Below are positions 14,439 through 23,294 of a stretch of 34,227 nt of DNA, in pieces (positions within the stretch are counted from its first letter, which is position 1; each line of letters begins with the position of its first letter). The position numbers and the translations under genes were made by a program. A model generated the notes under the pieces. It saw only the letters and a list, made by a program, of their open reading frames with translations. It searched no databases and was not told the origin of the DNA. The stretch spans positions 1 to 34,227 of the forward strand of contig CAZEMR010000031.1 of the NCBI GenBank assembly GCA_964513465.1, in the 5' to 3' direction. The stretch is from CAZEMR01 sp964513465. GTDB taxonomy: Bacteria > Bacteroidota > Ignavibacteria > Kapaibacteriales > UBA2268.

Positions 14439-15476
14439 ATGATCGATCTCAGAAGCGACACCTTTACCGCGCCCGACGAGGATATGCGCAAAGCTATGGC
14501 TGCCGCGCCGGTCGGCGACGACGTTTTCGGCGAGGACCCCACGGTCAATGAACTCGAGGAATTCACCGCCGGACTGCTCGGCAAAGAAGCCGCGCTATAT
14601 GTGCCCTCAGGAACAATGAGCAATCAGATTGCGCTTGCTTTAAATACCCGCACCGGCGACGAGGTAATCTGCGAAGCCGATGCGCATATATATTATTACG
14701 AAACCGCCGGGCCGTCGATAATTTCGCGCGTGCAGATACGGCCGGTACCATCGGATCGGGGAGAGATGCCTCTTTCGGAAATCGAAAAATCCATCCGTCC
14801 GGATATATATTATTATCCGCGGACTTCGTTGATATGCCTCGAAAATACCCACAACCGCCACGGCGGAACGATACTCTCCCGGGAATATATCTCGGAAGTC
14901 TCCGAATTGGCGAAAAGCCGCGGGCTCGGGCTGCATCTCGACGGCGCCAGGATATGGAATGCCGCAATCGCCACTGACATTCAGCCGATCGACTGGGCGG
15001 CGCCGTTTGATACGGTCTCCGTATGCTTTTCAAAAGGGCTGGGGGCACCTGTTGGCTCATGCCTTACCGGCAGCCGCGATAAAATCGAAGCAGGCCGCAA
15101 AATCCGCAAGATACTCGGCGGCGGAATGCGTCAGGCTGGGATCATTGCCGCAGGGGCTCTGTACGCATTGCGGGAGAATATGGAAAAACTCGCACTCGAT
15201 CACGAAAACGCCGGACTTTTTGCCCGATCAATCAATGAATCCGAATATATTGATGTGGATTTGTCGACAGTTGAGACAAATATCGTCATGTTCCACCACG
15301 ATCCGCGCATCAATCAGGATGGATTATACAAAGAGCTGACCGACGCGGGGGTGAATGTAATCCCGATAGGCAATTCGACCATCCGCGCGGTATTCTGGCT
15401 AGGTATCACACGCAGGATGGCAGAGCAGGCTGCCGTGATTGTTAAACAAGTAATCGAAAAAATCTCGCGGAGATAG
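14439..15476 (+). CDS. ltaE: Low-specificity L-threonine aldolase
   Basis: PLP enzyme that cleaves L-threonine (and allo-threonine) to glycine and acetaldehyde in the cytoplasm. It has 345 residues. The N-terminus MIDLRSDTFTAPDEDMRKAM is diagnostic of the family. The VPSGTMSNQIAL stretch binds the PLP phosphate. HLDGAR gives Asp168, which pairs with the pyridine nitrogen, and Arg171. Lys199 in FSKGLGAPVGS is the Schiff-base lysine. RQAGIIAAGALYAL follows as usual. A strong ribosome-binding site AGGAGG (14428-14433) lies inside the end of the upstream gene, six bases before ATG, which settles the start. Serine or beta-hydroxy amino acid side activities are possible in this family. Confidence 0.95.
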   Translation: MIDLRSDTFTAPDEDMRKAMAAAPVGDDVFGEDPTVNELEEFTAGLLGKEAALYVPSGTMSNQIALALNTRTGDEVICEADAHIYYYETAGPSIISRVQIRPVPSDRGEMPLSEIEKSIRPDIYYYPRTSLICLENTHNRHGGTILSREYISEVSELAKSRGLGLHLDGARIWNAAIATDIQPIDWAAPFDTVSVCFSKGLGAPVGSCLTGSRDKIEAGRKIRKILGGGMRQAGIIAAGALYALRENMEKLALDHENAGLFARSINESEYIDVDLSTVETNIVMFHHDPRINQDGLYKELTDAGVNVIPIGNSTIRAVFWLGITRRMAEQAAVIVKQVIEKISRR

Positions 15477-15477
15477 T

Positions 15478-15945
15478 ATGAAGCGGGCAGTTTTATTAAT
15501 AATTATTGTGGCATTTTCGTCTGTGTCGCTCCAAGCGCAGAGTAATCGCGCACGAATGCTCGAATCGGTCGCCGAAGTTACCGCAAATAATATGTTTCTT
15601 AGCTGGCTGTCGATTCAGAGCCTCTACGAAAACGTCCGCCGCGGCGAGTGCAGTCCGGTGCAGTTCAAAACCGTAAAGGAGTCAATATCCGAGAGCATTC
15701 AGGCTTCGCACTCGAATCTGCGCGATCTTGAAACCCGATTCGAGCTGAGCAATATCGACTATGAACATATCGATAAAGTTGAAGAGATTTATATTAATAT
15801 GGATAAATCCCTCGATTTGCTGGACAAATATTTCAAATCCAAAAAAGAATCCGACCACGAGAGATTTTTCGAATCATATGAAGAGATTTACTACAAAATA
15901 AAAGAATTATATAAGATTAAGAACGGTGAGGAAATTGGCAGATAA
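15478..15945 (+). CDS. Small exported helical protein of unknown function
   Basis: Not recognised. It has 155 residues, with a signal peptide of about 20-21 residues ending SVSLQAQS (signal peptidase I type, no lipobox Cys). The mature part is charged and probably all helical (SESIQASHSNLRDLETRFELS, EEIYINMDKSLDLLDKYFKSKK, YEEIYYKIKELYKIK), suggesting a four-helix or coiled-coil periplasmic protein. It has a single Cys (GECSP). It starts one base after the threonine aldolase stop and overlaps the thioesterase start by 20 bases, so it is inside an operon. The overlap makes translational coupling with the thioesterase likely. Confidence 0.75.
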   Translation: MKRAVLLIIIVAFSSVSLQAQSNRARMLESVAEVTANNMFLSWLSIQSLYENVRRGECSPVQFKTVKESISESIQASHSNLRDLETRFELSNIDYEHIDKVEEIYINMDKSLDLLDKYFKSKKESDHERFFESYEEIYYKIKELYKIKNGEEIGR

Positions 15946-16402
15946 ACAAAAACTATCCCGGGAATATATCAAAAAATTTAATCATAAAATCGAAGGTATG
16001 GTCGAATTCGCAGACTGCGACGCATTCGGTGTGGCTCACAACGTGAAGTACCTATACTGGCTCGAGCGCGGCCGCACTGAGTATTTCCGCTATGCCGGGC
16101 TGCCGTTGGGCCCTGAGACATTCGTCACCGAAAATCGCTATATGGTTGTCCATGCCGACATCGATTATTTCTCTGCGTTACGATTTACCGAAAAATACAC
16201 GGTGCTGACGCGCGTTAACTTCATAAAAAAGAGCTCGATCGGCTTCGAAAATCTGATTCTGGACGCATCCGGGGCGCCGGTGGCAATGGCCTCTGCGGTG
16301 CTGGTGCATTTGAACGAGGCGATGCAGCCGGATCGAATTCCGGACGATATCCGCGAAAACGTAAGCCGGATCGAGGGCAATAATGTAAGTATTAATGAAT
16401 AA
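15926..16402 (+). CDS. Acyl-CoA thioesterase, 4HBT/YbgC-like hotdog fold
   Basis: A hotdog-fold thioesterase of 158 residues from the GTG at 15926; TTG 15935 is an alternative start. The motif FADCDAFGVAHNVKYLYWLERGR near residues 28-50 corresponds to the 4HBT signature with the catalytic Asp, then a hydrophobic helix with WxE and Arg. The strand YMVVHADIDYFSALRF matches the second conserved block. Members hydrolyse acyl- or hydroxybenzoyl-CoA; YbgC associates with the Tol-Pal envelope system, but no tol genes are seen here. The substrate is therefore open. It overlaps the small exported protein gene upstream and is 13 bases ahead of the GH3 gene. Confidence 0.85.
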   Translation: MRKLADKQKLSREYIKKFNHKIEGMVEFADCDAFGVAHNVKYLYWLERGRTEYFRYAGLPLGPETFVTENRYMVVHADIDYFSALRFTEKYTVLTRVNFIKKSSIGFENLILDASGAPVAMASAVLVHLNEAMQPDRIPDDIRENVSRIEGNNVSINE

Positions 16403-16415
16403 ATTAATTTAGCAA

Positions 16416-17984
16416 ATGAAAAGAATTGATAAATGGTCATCCCACGAACTCGCTGCCCAGGTAGTAGTCGGCCGGATATCCGGCGCGGAATATTTTTCTA
16501 ATGATGAAATCCGCAGCAAAGCAAAAAAGCTGGCAGAAGCCGGAGCCGGAGCGTTCTGCGTATTTCATGGTTCCACAGGCGACACCGCCCGAATGATCGA
16601 GGAATTGACAATCGCCTCGCCGATAGCCCCGATTTTTATGGCAGACTTCGAGCATGGCCTGCCTATGCGGCTCGCCGGAGGCACGGAATTCCCCCACGCA
16701 ATGGCAATGGGGCGCTCGGGCAATTTCGAGATGATCCGCAAGGTTGGCGGCGCAATCGCTCAGGAAGCTAAGGCCATCGGCATCAACTGGGTGCTCGGGC
16801 CGGTCTGCGATATTAATTCCAACGAATCCAATCCGATTATAAATATTCGGTCATTCGGCGAAGACGCCGAGCTGGTGGCCCGCTGCGCAGAGGAATATAT
16901 TTATGGACTGCAGGAAGAAAAGGTGCTCGCCTGCGCAAAGCATTTCCCGGGGCATGGAGACTGCGCGCTGGATTCTCATATCGATCTGCCTCTGCTTAAG
17001 CATTCTCGGGAGCATATTGATAAAGTAGAAACTCTGCCGTTCCGTAGAGCGATTGCCTCGGACGTTAAGTCGATAATGCCGGGGCATCTCGCAGCGGCTT
17101 CGATCGACGAATCGGGCTTGCCTGCGTCATTATCTCCGGAAATTATAACTAATTATCTAAGAAAAAATCTTGGATATAGCGGCCTTGTGATCACCGACGG
17201 ACTGGATATGCACTCGATAACGCGGCGTTTCGCTCCCGGCGAAGCTGCCGTGATGGCGATCCGTGCCGGATGCGATATTGCGCTGTTGCCTGCCGATCCG
17301 TTTGAGGCTATTGAATCAATCGCCAACGAAGCTGACCGGGATATGGAATTCAGAAAGAAAATAGAAAATTCCGTCAAAAAGATTATCGACACTAAGCGCT
17401 GGTGTGAGGTTATTCCAGGATATTCCTCGCTTGATCATCAAAAAATTATATATAGCGCAAAGCACGAACAGATTGCTCTTAAAATCGCTCACGATGCGGT
17501 TGATGTCACCGGCGACAAATCGCTGCTCCCGCTGAATAAATTCAAAAATTTCGCCGGATTCGCTTTCGTGCAGTCCGAAGACGATCTGGACTCCGGCGCG
17601 AGATTCTTCAAAATGCTGGCCCAGGCCGTGCAGACCGAGAGCGATTTCGGATTTATCGACGAAACGATAAGCGACGAGCAGATCGAATCTTTCAATGAAC
17701 AGATAGATACCGCCGAGGCTGTGGTCATCGCCTTTTTCTATCGCGCTCGGGCATTCAAAGGGTCGGTGGATATTCCCGAAAGACTTGCCGAAATAGTAAA
17801 AAAAATCAAGCCCGGGCTGCCCACAATTGCAGTGTTGCTTGGGAATCCCTATTTGAAGGATAAAATACCGGCGCGGCTGCATATCCGGGCGTTTTCTGAT
17901 TCGTTGCCATCTATAGCGGCGACAATACTAACGCTAAGCGGCCGTGAGTTTCAGCCACAGGCCGACGAGCTGTCAAAAAATTGA
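16416..17984 (+). CDS. Glycoside hydrolase family 3, beta-N-acetylhexosaminidase (NagZ-like)
   Basis: A 522-residue GH3 enzyme. The motif KHFPGHGD (175-182) followed by DSH (186-188) marks the beta-N-acetylglucosaminidase branch, in which the loop His serves as general acid. The nucleophile is Asp261 in VITDGLDM. These enzymes remove GlcNAc from 1,6-anhydro-MurNAc peptides in peptidoglycan recycling. No signal peptide is visible, so a cytoplasmic location is likely. It is longer than E. coli NagZ (about 340 residues). Residues from about 350 form a second alpha/beta domain, as in two-domain GH3 members. That second domain is retained without an obvious second catalytic residue. A Bacteroidota-type promoter lies immediately after its stop and serves the next operon. 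Confidence 0.92.
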   Translation: MKRIDKWSSHELAAQVVVGRISGAEYFSNDEIRSKAKKLAEAGAGAFCVFHGSTGDTARMIEELTIASPIAPIFMADFEHGLPMRLAGGTEFPHAMAMGRSGNFEMIRKVGGAIAQEAKAIGINWVLGPVCDINSNESNPIINIRSFGEDAELVARCAEEYIYGLQEEKVLACAKHFPGHGDCALDSHIDLPLLKHSREHIDKVETLPFRRAIASDVKSIMPGHLAAASIDESGLPASLSPEIITNYLRKNLGYSGLVITDGLDMHSITRRFAPGEAAVMAIRAGCDIALLPADPFEAIESIANEADRDMEFRKKIENSVKKIIDTKRWCEVIPGYSSLDHQKIIYSAKHEQIALKIAHDAVDVTGDKSLLPLNKFKNFAGFAFVQSEDDLDSGARFFKMLAQAVQTESDFGFIDETISDEQIESFNEQIDTAEAVVIAFFYRARAFKGSVDIPERLAEIVKKIKPGLPTIAVLLGNPYLKDKIPARLHIRAFSDSLPSIAATILTLSGREFQPQADELSKN

Positions 17985-17992
17985 TCAATTAT

Positions 17993-18024
17993 TTTGTTTA
18001 TGGAGGCCTTATTGATTAATTTTG
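17993..18024 (+). promoter_or_regulatory. Bacteroidota-type primary-sigma promoter for the polysaccharide operon
   Basis: TTTG at 17993-17996, exactly 20 bases, then TAATTTTG at 18017-18024 (TAnnTTTG). Both elements and the spacer fit the Bacteroidota -33/-7 consensus. Transcription would begin near 18028-18031, with a leader of about 36 bases to ATG 18066. The nearest upstream gene ends at 17984, so this is well placed to drive rfbB and the genes after it. Confidence 0.6.
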
Positions 18025-18065
18025 TTACTTGGATTTTTTAATATAAATATATATATGGCTCGAAA

Positions 18066-19079
18066 ATGGCTGAAACAATTCTGGTTACCGGCGGGGCCGG
18101 ATTCATTGGCAGTAATTTCATCCGCCTGATGATCAATTCTTCCGATTGCCGGATAGTTAATCTTGATGCGCTTACTTACGCAGGCAACCCCGAAAATCTG
18201 GCGGATATTCAGGATAATCCCCGATATATATTCATAAAAGGGTCGATCGGCAATCAGGAGCTGGTTGATTACACACTTGCATCGTATAAAATTGACGGGA
18301 TAATCAATTTTGCGGCGGAATCGCATGTAGACCGCTCAATCCTGGATTCGACTCCGTTTATTGATACTAATATTCGTGGTACCACCATACTGCTTGATTC
18401 GGCGCGCCGTTTGGGGATTAAACGATTTGTACAGGTTTCCACCGACGAGGTTTACGGTTCGCTCGGCAAAGATGGCAAATTTACGGAAAGCACCCCTCTT
18501 GCTCCGAATTCGTCGTATTCAGCCTCCAAAGCATCCGCCGACCATATGGTGATGGCATATGTAAATACATTCGGAATGAATGCCTCGATCACCCGATGCT
18601 CGAATAATTACGGGCCGTATCAATTCCCCGAAAAGCTTATCCCGCTTATGATATCCAATGCGCTTGAGGACAAATCGCTTCCGGTATATGGCGACGGAAT
18701 GAACGTCCGCGACTGGCTCCATGTCGATGACCACTGCAGGGCTATCGAAATGGTCTATTTCCACGGCCACAAAGGAGAGGCTTATAATATCGGCGGGAAT
18801 TATGAAAAAGCAAATATCGAAATTGTACGTCTGATACTCGAAAAACTCGGCAAACCGGAGTCGCTGATTACTTATGTAACCGACCGCCCTGGACACGACC
18901 GGCGATATGCAATAGATGCTTCGAAAATTCACAATGAGCTCGGCTGGCAGCCGGAAATCGATTTTGAGGCAGGAATTTCACAGACAATTGAATGGTATAT
19001 AAATAACAAGGACTGGTGCGACCGCATCCGCACAGGCGAATATCTGGAATATTATTCTAAACAATATGGTAATCGATAG
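18066..19079 (+). CDS. rfbB: dTDP-glucose 4,6-dehydratase
   Basis: Converts dTDP-glucose to dTDP-4-keto-6-deoxyglucose, the branch point for rhamnose and other deoxysugars. An extended SDR of 337 residues. The NAD loop is TGGAGFIG (8-15). FAAESHVDRSI follows, then the catalytic STDEVYG (125-131, with Asp127 and Glu128 acting in dehydration). YSASKASAD carries Tyr151 and Lys155. YGPYQFPEKLIPL and RDWLHVDDH are also typical of RmlB. The other dTDP-rhamnose genes (rmlA, rmlC, rmlD) are not in the window. First gene of the polysaccharide operon; the dehydrogenase gene follows 12 bases later. An ATG at 18055 is out of frame and not used. Confidence 0.95.
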   Translation: MAETILVTGGAGFIGSNFIRLMINSSDCRIVNLDALTYAGNPENLADIQDNPRYIFIKGSIGNQELVDYTLASYKIDGIINFAAESHVDRSILDSTPFIDTNIRGTTILLDSARRLGIKRFVQVSTDEVYGSLGKDGKFTESTPLAPNSSYSASKASADHMVMAYVNTFGMNASITRCSNNYGPYQFPEKLIPLMISNALEDKSLPVYGDGMNVRDWLHVDDHCRAIEMVYFHGHKGEAYNIGGNYEKANIEIVRLILEKLGKPESLITYVTDRPGHDRRYAIDASKIHNELGWQPEIDFEAGISQTIEWYINNKDWCDRIRTGEYLEYYSKQYGNR

Positions 19080-19091
19080 AGTGAGTGAATT

Positions 19092-20426
19092 ATGAAAGAA
19101 GAAATAATCGAGAAAATCAGATCGAGGAATATCACTGCCGGCATAATCGGCCTCGGATATGTAGGACTTCCGCTTGCGGTTGAATTCGGCGAGAAAATGA
19201 TTAATACAATCGGATTCGATGTCTCCGGGGAAAAGGTGGCCATGCTCCAAAGCGGTGCTAATTATATTAAAGATATTGCAGACTATCGGGTGGAGAATAT
19301 CGTCAAAGAAGGCGTTTTCGTTGCAACAACCGATTTTTCCCGGCTGAAGGATTGCGATGTTATATTTATATGCGTACCTACGCCGTTTACGATCAACAAA
19401 GACCCGGATATATCATATATAATGGATGCCAGCCGCAATGTTGCTGAAAATCTGCAGCGCGGACAGGTCATTATCCTGAAAAGCACAACCTTTCCCGGGA
19501 CAACCGAAAAATACGTTATGCCTGAGCTCGAGAAATCCGGCCTTAAAGCGGGCGAGGATTTCTATCTGGCGTTTTCTCCCGAGCGTATTGATCCGGGAAA
19601 TAAGGTCTGGAATACAGCGAATACACCCATAGTGGTCGGCGGAATCAACGAGATTTCGACCGAGCTGGCGGTTAAATATCACAACATGGTGGTCGATAAA
19701 ATTGTGCCGGTGACTTCTCCCAAAGTTGCCGAGATGGAGAAGCTGCTCGAGAATATCTTCCGCAGTGTCAATATTGCGCTGGTCAACGAGCTGGCTCAGC
19801 TATGCGACCGCATCGGGATCAATGTATGGGAAGTAGTCGAGGCCGCTTCGACCAAGCCATTCGGATATATGCCGTTCTATCCCGGCCCCGGCATTGGCGG
19901 GCATTGCATATTGATCGATCCCTACTATCTGGCATGGATGGCCCGGGAGTATGATTTTGTGACCAAATTCATCCAGCTGGCTGCTGAAGTAAACGAAGAT
20001 ATGCCCTTCTACGTTAAATCAATGATAATCAAAGAGATTGCAAAGCAGCCGATTGCGCTCGACGATGCAAAAATATTGATGCTCGGAGTCGCTTTCAAAA
20101 AAGATGTGGACGACCTCAGGCATTCGCCCGCGCTGAAGGTGATGGAATTTCTGATGGCAGAAAAGATTACGAATATTTCGTATTATGACCCGTACATTCC
20201 TGAAATCGAGATCAATGGGCGGAAATTCTACTCTGAAAAAGATATGACTAAAGACCTGCTCAAAGAGCATGACGTAATTGTGATAACCACCGACCATACC
20301 GTATTCGATATGGATATGATCGTTCGCAACAGCAAAGCGATAGTCGATACGCGCAATTCATGCAAAACAGCAGATGGAGACAAATCTAATGTCACCCTGC
20401 TCGGAAATGGAAATTTATATATTTGA
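19092..20426 (+). CDS. Nucleotide sugar dehydrogenase (UDP-GlcNAc/ManNAc 6-dehydrogenase type)
   Basis: NAD-dependent four-electron oxidation of a UDP-hexose to a UDP-uronic acid. It has 444 residues. The N-terminal Rossmann motif GIIGLGYVGLPLA begins near residue 17. VPTPF and KSTTFPGTTE follow, and the catalytic Cys272 is in GPGIGGHCILIDPYYL. The usual IPVDP is ILIDP here. The C-terminal domain has MLGVAFKKDVDDLRHSPAL. Sequence style (SPERIDPGN, ENIFRSVNIALVNELA) is that of WbpA/WecC enzymes acting on N-acetylated sugars rather than UDP-glucose dehydrogenase. The next gene is wecB, so UDP-ManNAcA is a plausible joint product. Exact substrate inferred. Confidence 0.9.
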   Translation: MKEEIIEKIRSRNITAGIIGLGYVGLPLAVEFGEKMINTIGFDVSGEKVAMLQSGANYIKDIADYRVENIVKEGVFVATTDFSRLKDCDVIFICVPTPFTINKDPDISYIMDASRNVAENLQRGQVIILKSTTFPGTTEKYVMPELEKSGLKAGEDFYLAFSPERIDPGNKVWNTANTPIVVGGINEISTELAVKYHNMVVDKIVPVTSPKVAEMEKLLENIFRSVNIALVNELAQLCDRIGINVWEVVEAASTKPFGYMPFYPGPGIGGHCILIDPYYLAWMAREYDFVTKFIQLAAEVNEDMPFYVKSMIIKEIAKQPIALDDAKILMLGVAFKKDVDDLRHSPALKVMEFLMAEKITNISYYDPYIPEIEINGRKFYSEKDMTKDLLKEHDVIVITTDHTVFDMDMIVRNSKAIVDTRNSCKTADGDKSNVTLLGNGNLYI

Positions 20427-20445
20427 AAAAAAATAATCCGGATAA

Positions 20446-21564
20446 ATGAATAAAGTAATATCAGTAGTGGGAGCGCGGCCGAATTTTATGAAAGTGGCGC
20501 CAATCCACAGAGCTTTCGAAAAATATAGCGACAAAATCGAACACATAATCGTTCATACCGGGCAGCATTATGACCCGAATATGAGCGACGCGTTTTTTAA
20601 AGATCTGGATATGCCCCAGCCGCGCTACTTTATGGGGGTGGGCTCCGGCACTCATGCCGAGCAGACAGCTCGGGTGATGGTCGAATTCGAGAGAATAATC
20701 AAAGAAGTGCGGCCGGATTTAGTGATTGTTGTCGGCGATGTTAATTCTACTCTTGCATGCGGCATTACAGCCGTCAAAGAAGGCGTAATGCTGGTGCATG
20801 TAGAGGGCGGCCTGCGCAGTTTCGACCGGGAAATGCCCGAAGAGATAAACCGGATTGTCACGGATTCAATAGCGGATTATTGTTTCGTCACCGAAGAAAG
20901 CGCTATTAAAAATCTCAGTCACGAGGGATTCCCTAACGAAAGGATATTCCACACCGGCAATGTGATGATCGATTCTCAGCATTATGCATTGCCCAAAGCC
21001 AGACAGTCCGATGTGCTGAATCGGCTCGGACTTAGCACGGGTGAATATATATTGTGTACGCTCCACCGTCCGAGCAATGTGGATGTCGAAAGCCAAATAA
21101 CGAAATTAATCGACATATTCTCAGACGTCACCCGCAGCCGGAAAATCGTGTTTCCGATGCATCCCCGTACTCGAAAAAATCTGGTGAATTTCGGACTGGT
21201 CGAAAAAGTAGAAGCAATCCGGAATCTGATAATTATCGATCCGGTGGGTTATGTTGATTTTCTGGCGTTGATGATGAATTCGGACTTTGTGGTTACCGAT
21301 TCCGGGGGCATTCAGGAGGAAACCACAGCCCTGAAAATACCGTGCCTTACGCTTCGCACCAGCACAGAGCGCCCGATAACCTGCGAGATAGGCACAAATA
21401 CTCTGGTTTCGCCGAAGGCGGAAAATATTCGCGACGAGATGTTCCGGATGATAGCGGCCGGTCATGTTGCTGGTAGCGTGCCGGAGCTATGGGACGGACA
21501 CGCAGCCGAAAGAATTGCAGAAATAATATATAATATGTTCGACAATCATAAGAGCAGGGATTAA
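20446..21564 (+). CDS. wecB: UDP-N-acetylglucosamine 2-epimerase (non-hydrolysing)
   Basis: Interconverts UDP-GlcNAc and UDP-ManNAc. It has 372 residues with a GT-B-like fold. Diagnostic stretches are GARPNFMKVAP at the N-terminus, HTGQHYDPNMSD, GDVNSTLA, HVEGGLRSFD with the family Glu, MPEEINRIVTDSIAD, and TLHRPSNVD. VTDSGGIQEETTAL and ISTERPI-like RTSTERPITCEIGTN complete the nucleotide site. It lies 19 bases after the dehydrogenase gene. The pair would supply UDP-ManNAcA or a related uronate to the glycosyltransferases downstream. Confidence 0.95.
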   Translation: MNKVISVVGARPNFMKVAPIHRAFEKYSDKIEHIIVHTGQHYDPNMSDAFFKDLDMPQPRYFMGVGSGTHAEQTARVMVEFERIIKEVRPDLVIVVGDVNSTLACGITAVKEGVMLVHVEGGLRSFDREMPEEINRIVTDSIADYCFVTEESAIKNLSHEGFPNERIFHTGNVMIDSQHYALPKARQSDVLNRLGLSTGEYILCTLHRPSNVDVESQITKLIDIFSDVTRSRKIVFPMHPRTRKNLVNFGLVEKVEAIRNLIIIDPVGYVDFLALMMNSDFVVTDSGGIQEETTALKIPCLTLRTSTERPITCEIGTNTLVSPKAENIRDEMFRMIAAGHVAGSVPELWDGHAAERIAEIIYNMFDNHKSRD

Positions 21565-21570
21565 CGAATT

Positions 21571-23292
21571 ATGAAGAAAATCACTCTTATCATACTTATT
21601 TTGATGATTCCGTTTGCTCTCGAAGCCCAGTTCAAGGGCGGCGGCGATATGGATGCCGGTATGAAAATGCAGGAAGAGCTCGAAAAGAAACTCGGCGCTA
21701 AGGATATACTAAAGGGAGAAACCCTGCCTGCCGGAAATAAAGTAATCCCCGAAAAATATTTGGTCGGGCCTGGCGATTATATCGCAGTCCAGATAATGCC
21801 ATATCAGCCCATGGAAACAGTTCTGCAGATTACACCCGACAATTCTTTGATTATTCCTCGTATTGGACAAATCCAAGTAAGCGGGAAAACCCTTGCTGAA
21901 GTTGCCGATACGCTCAATCATATTATCACCCAGCGCAACAGCAGCGCCGAAGTTAACGTCAGCCTTAAAATAGCCCGGCTCTGCCTTGTGACTATCGATG
22001 GAAACGTGATTTTCCCCGGCACATACTCGCTGCCGGCATCCTATCGGGTTTCTACTGCTATTCAGTTTGCAAATCAGATTAATACCGAAAAAGTCAGCCC
22101 TCAGCAAATTCCTGCTCTGCTGAATAAGCAACAAAACAAACGACAGCGAGACAGGCTTTATTCTAATAGCGGTATGGCAAATGGCGCTGTTTATGCCAGC
22201 AGAAATATCAAAGTATTCCATAAGGACGGCAGCAGCCAGATTGCCGATATCGAAAGAGCGATAGCCACTAACGACGTCGGATACGATCCTTACATCCGCG
22301 AAGGCGACAATATCGAAGTCCCTTTCGAAGCAATGAATTATCCGCTGATATCAATCTCAGGCGAAGTGATGCGCCCCCGTGTGGTGGTATTCAAAAAAGG
22401 CGATATGGCCTCCGCATTACTGAAAATGGGGTCGGGGCTTACCGAAAATGCCGATCCCGGAAGCGCAATGCTTATCCAGCCGGATGGCTCAAAACTACCT
22501 TTAAAAATCGACAGCAGGATGAATCTGTTTGGCGATGATCACGCACTAAGGCCTGGCAGCGTTATTATTGTTGACGCATTGCCTCAGCCCGAACCGGTCG
22601 ACCAGGGCGTGGTATCAGTAACCGGCGAGGTCGGGCATCCCGGAGTATTTCTTATAGAAAATGATCAGACCCGGCTGAAAGAAATAATCGAACTCGCGGG
22701 TGGATTTACTGACGATGCCTATCTGGCGGGAGCATATATTATTCGGCGCGACGATATTCAAAACCAGATAACCGATCCCCGCAATCAGGTACTCGAAAAA
22801 TTTCAATATTCCGATCTGACGATGGAAGACACATCCCGTTTTCAGATAGATATATTAATGCGCGAACCACTCGTCTCCTGCGATTTCGTTCAGCTATTCG
22901 AAGAGGGAATGGACGAATTTAATGTGCTGCTCGATGACGGAGATGTAATAGTAGTGCCTGCTCACCCGGGCAAGGTATTCGTATTCGGACAGGTGAACCA
23001 GCCCGGATATGTGGAATTCAGACCCGAAAAATCTATGCAATGGTATATTGATCGCGCCGGTGGATTCGCTCAGGGCGCAGAAGAAGACCGCGCCAGAATA
23101 ATCCGCGGCAAGACCAAGGTATGGGTAGAGGGCGGAGAAGAAATTGCGGTTTTCGACGGCGACGAAATATATGTACCCCGCCCGCCGGATATTCCGATTA
23201 ATGTGGAAACCCAGAAATGGGGATTATATTCCGGACTTATCGGCTCGGCGGCAGGTCTGATCGGTTTGCTGTTCACAATATTTTCCAGATGA
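21571..23292 (+). CDS. Polysaccharide export protein with Poly_export and four SLBB-like units (Wza-like)
   Basis: A secreted or envelope protein of the outer-membrane polysaccharide export class, 573 residues. The signal peptide ends around LEAQ (residue 20) with no lipobox Cys, unlike lipoprotein Wza. The Poly_export domain starts near LVGPGDYIAVQI (64-75). Four SLBB-like units follow, each opening with a hydrophobic-G-V strand, at about 140 (VTIDGNVIFPGTY), 260 (ISISGEVMRPRVV), 348 (VSVTGEVGHPGVF) and 469 (VFVFGQVNQPGYV). A C-terminal hydrophobic helix (GLYSGLIGSAAGLIGLLFTIF) may be the membrane-crossing segment equivalent to Wza's. No Wzc partner is in the window. The next gene overlaps its stop. 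Confidence 0.9.
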   Translation: MKKITLIILILMIPFALEAQFKGGGDMDAGMKMQEELEKKLGAKDILKGETLPAGNKVIPEKYLVGPGDYIAVQIMPYQPMETVLQITPDNSLIIPRIGQIQVSGKTLAEVADTLNHIITQRNSSAEVNVSLKIARLCLVTIDGNVIFPGTYSLPASYRVSTAIQFANQINTEKVSPQQIPALLNKQQNKRQRDRLYSNSGMANGAVYASRNIKVFHKDGSSQIADIERAIATNDVGYDPYIREGDNIEVPFEAMNYPLISISGEVMRPRVVVFKKGDMASALLKMGSGLTENADPGSAMLIQPDGSKLPLKIDSRMNLFGDDHALRPGSVIIVDALPQPEPVDQGVVSVTGEVGHPGVFLIENDQTRLKEIIELAGGFTDDAYLAGAYIIRRDDIQNQITDPRNQVLEKFQYSDLTMEDTSRFQIDILMREPLVSCDFVQLFEEGMDEFNVLLDDGDVIVVPAHPGKVFVFGQVNQPGYVEFRPEKSMQWYIDRAGGFAQGAEEDRARIIRGKTKVWVEGGEEIAVFDGDEIYVPRPPDIPINVETQKWGLYSGLIGSAAGLIGLLFTIFSR

Positions 23293-23294
23293 TA

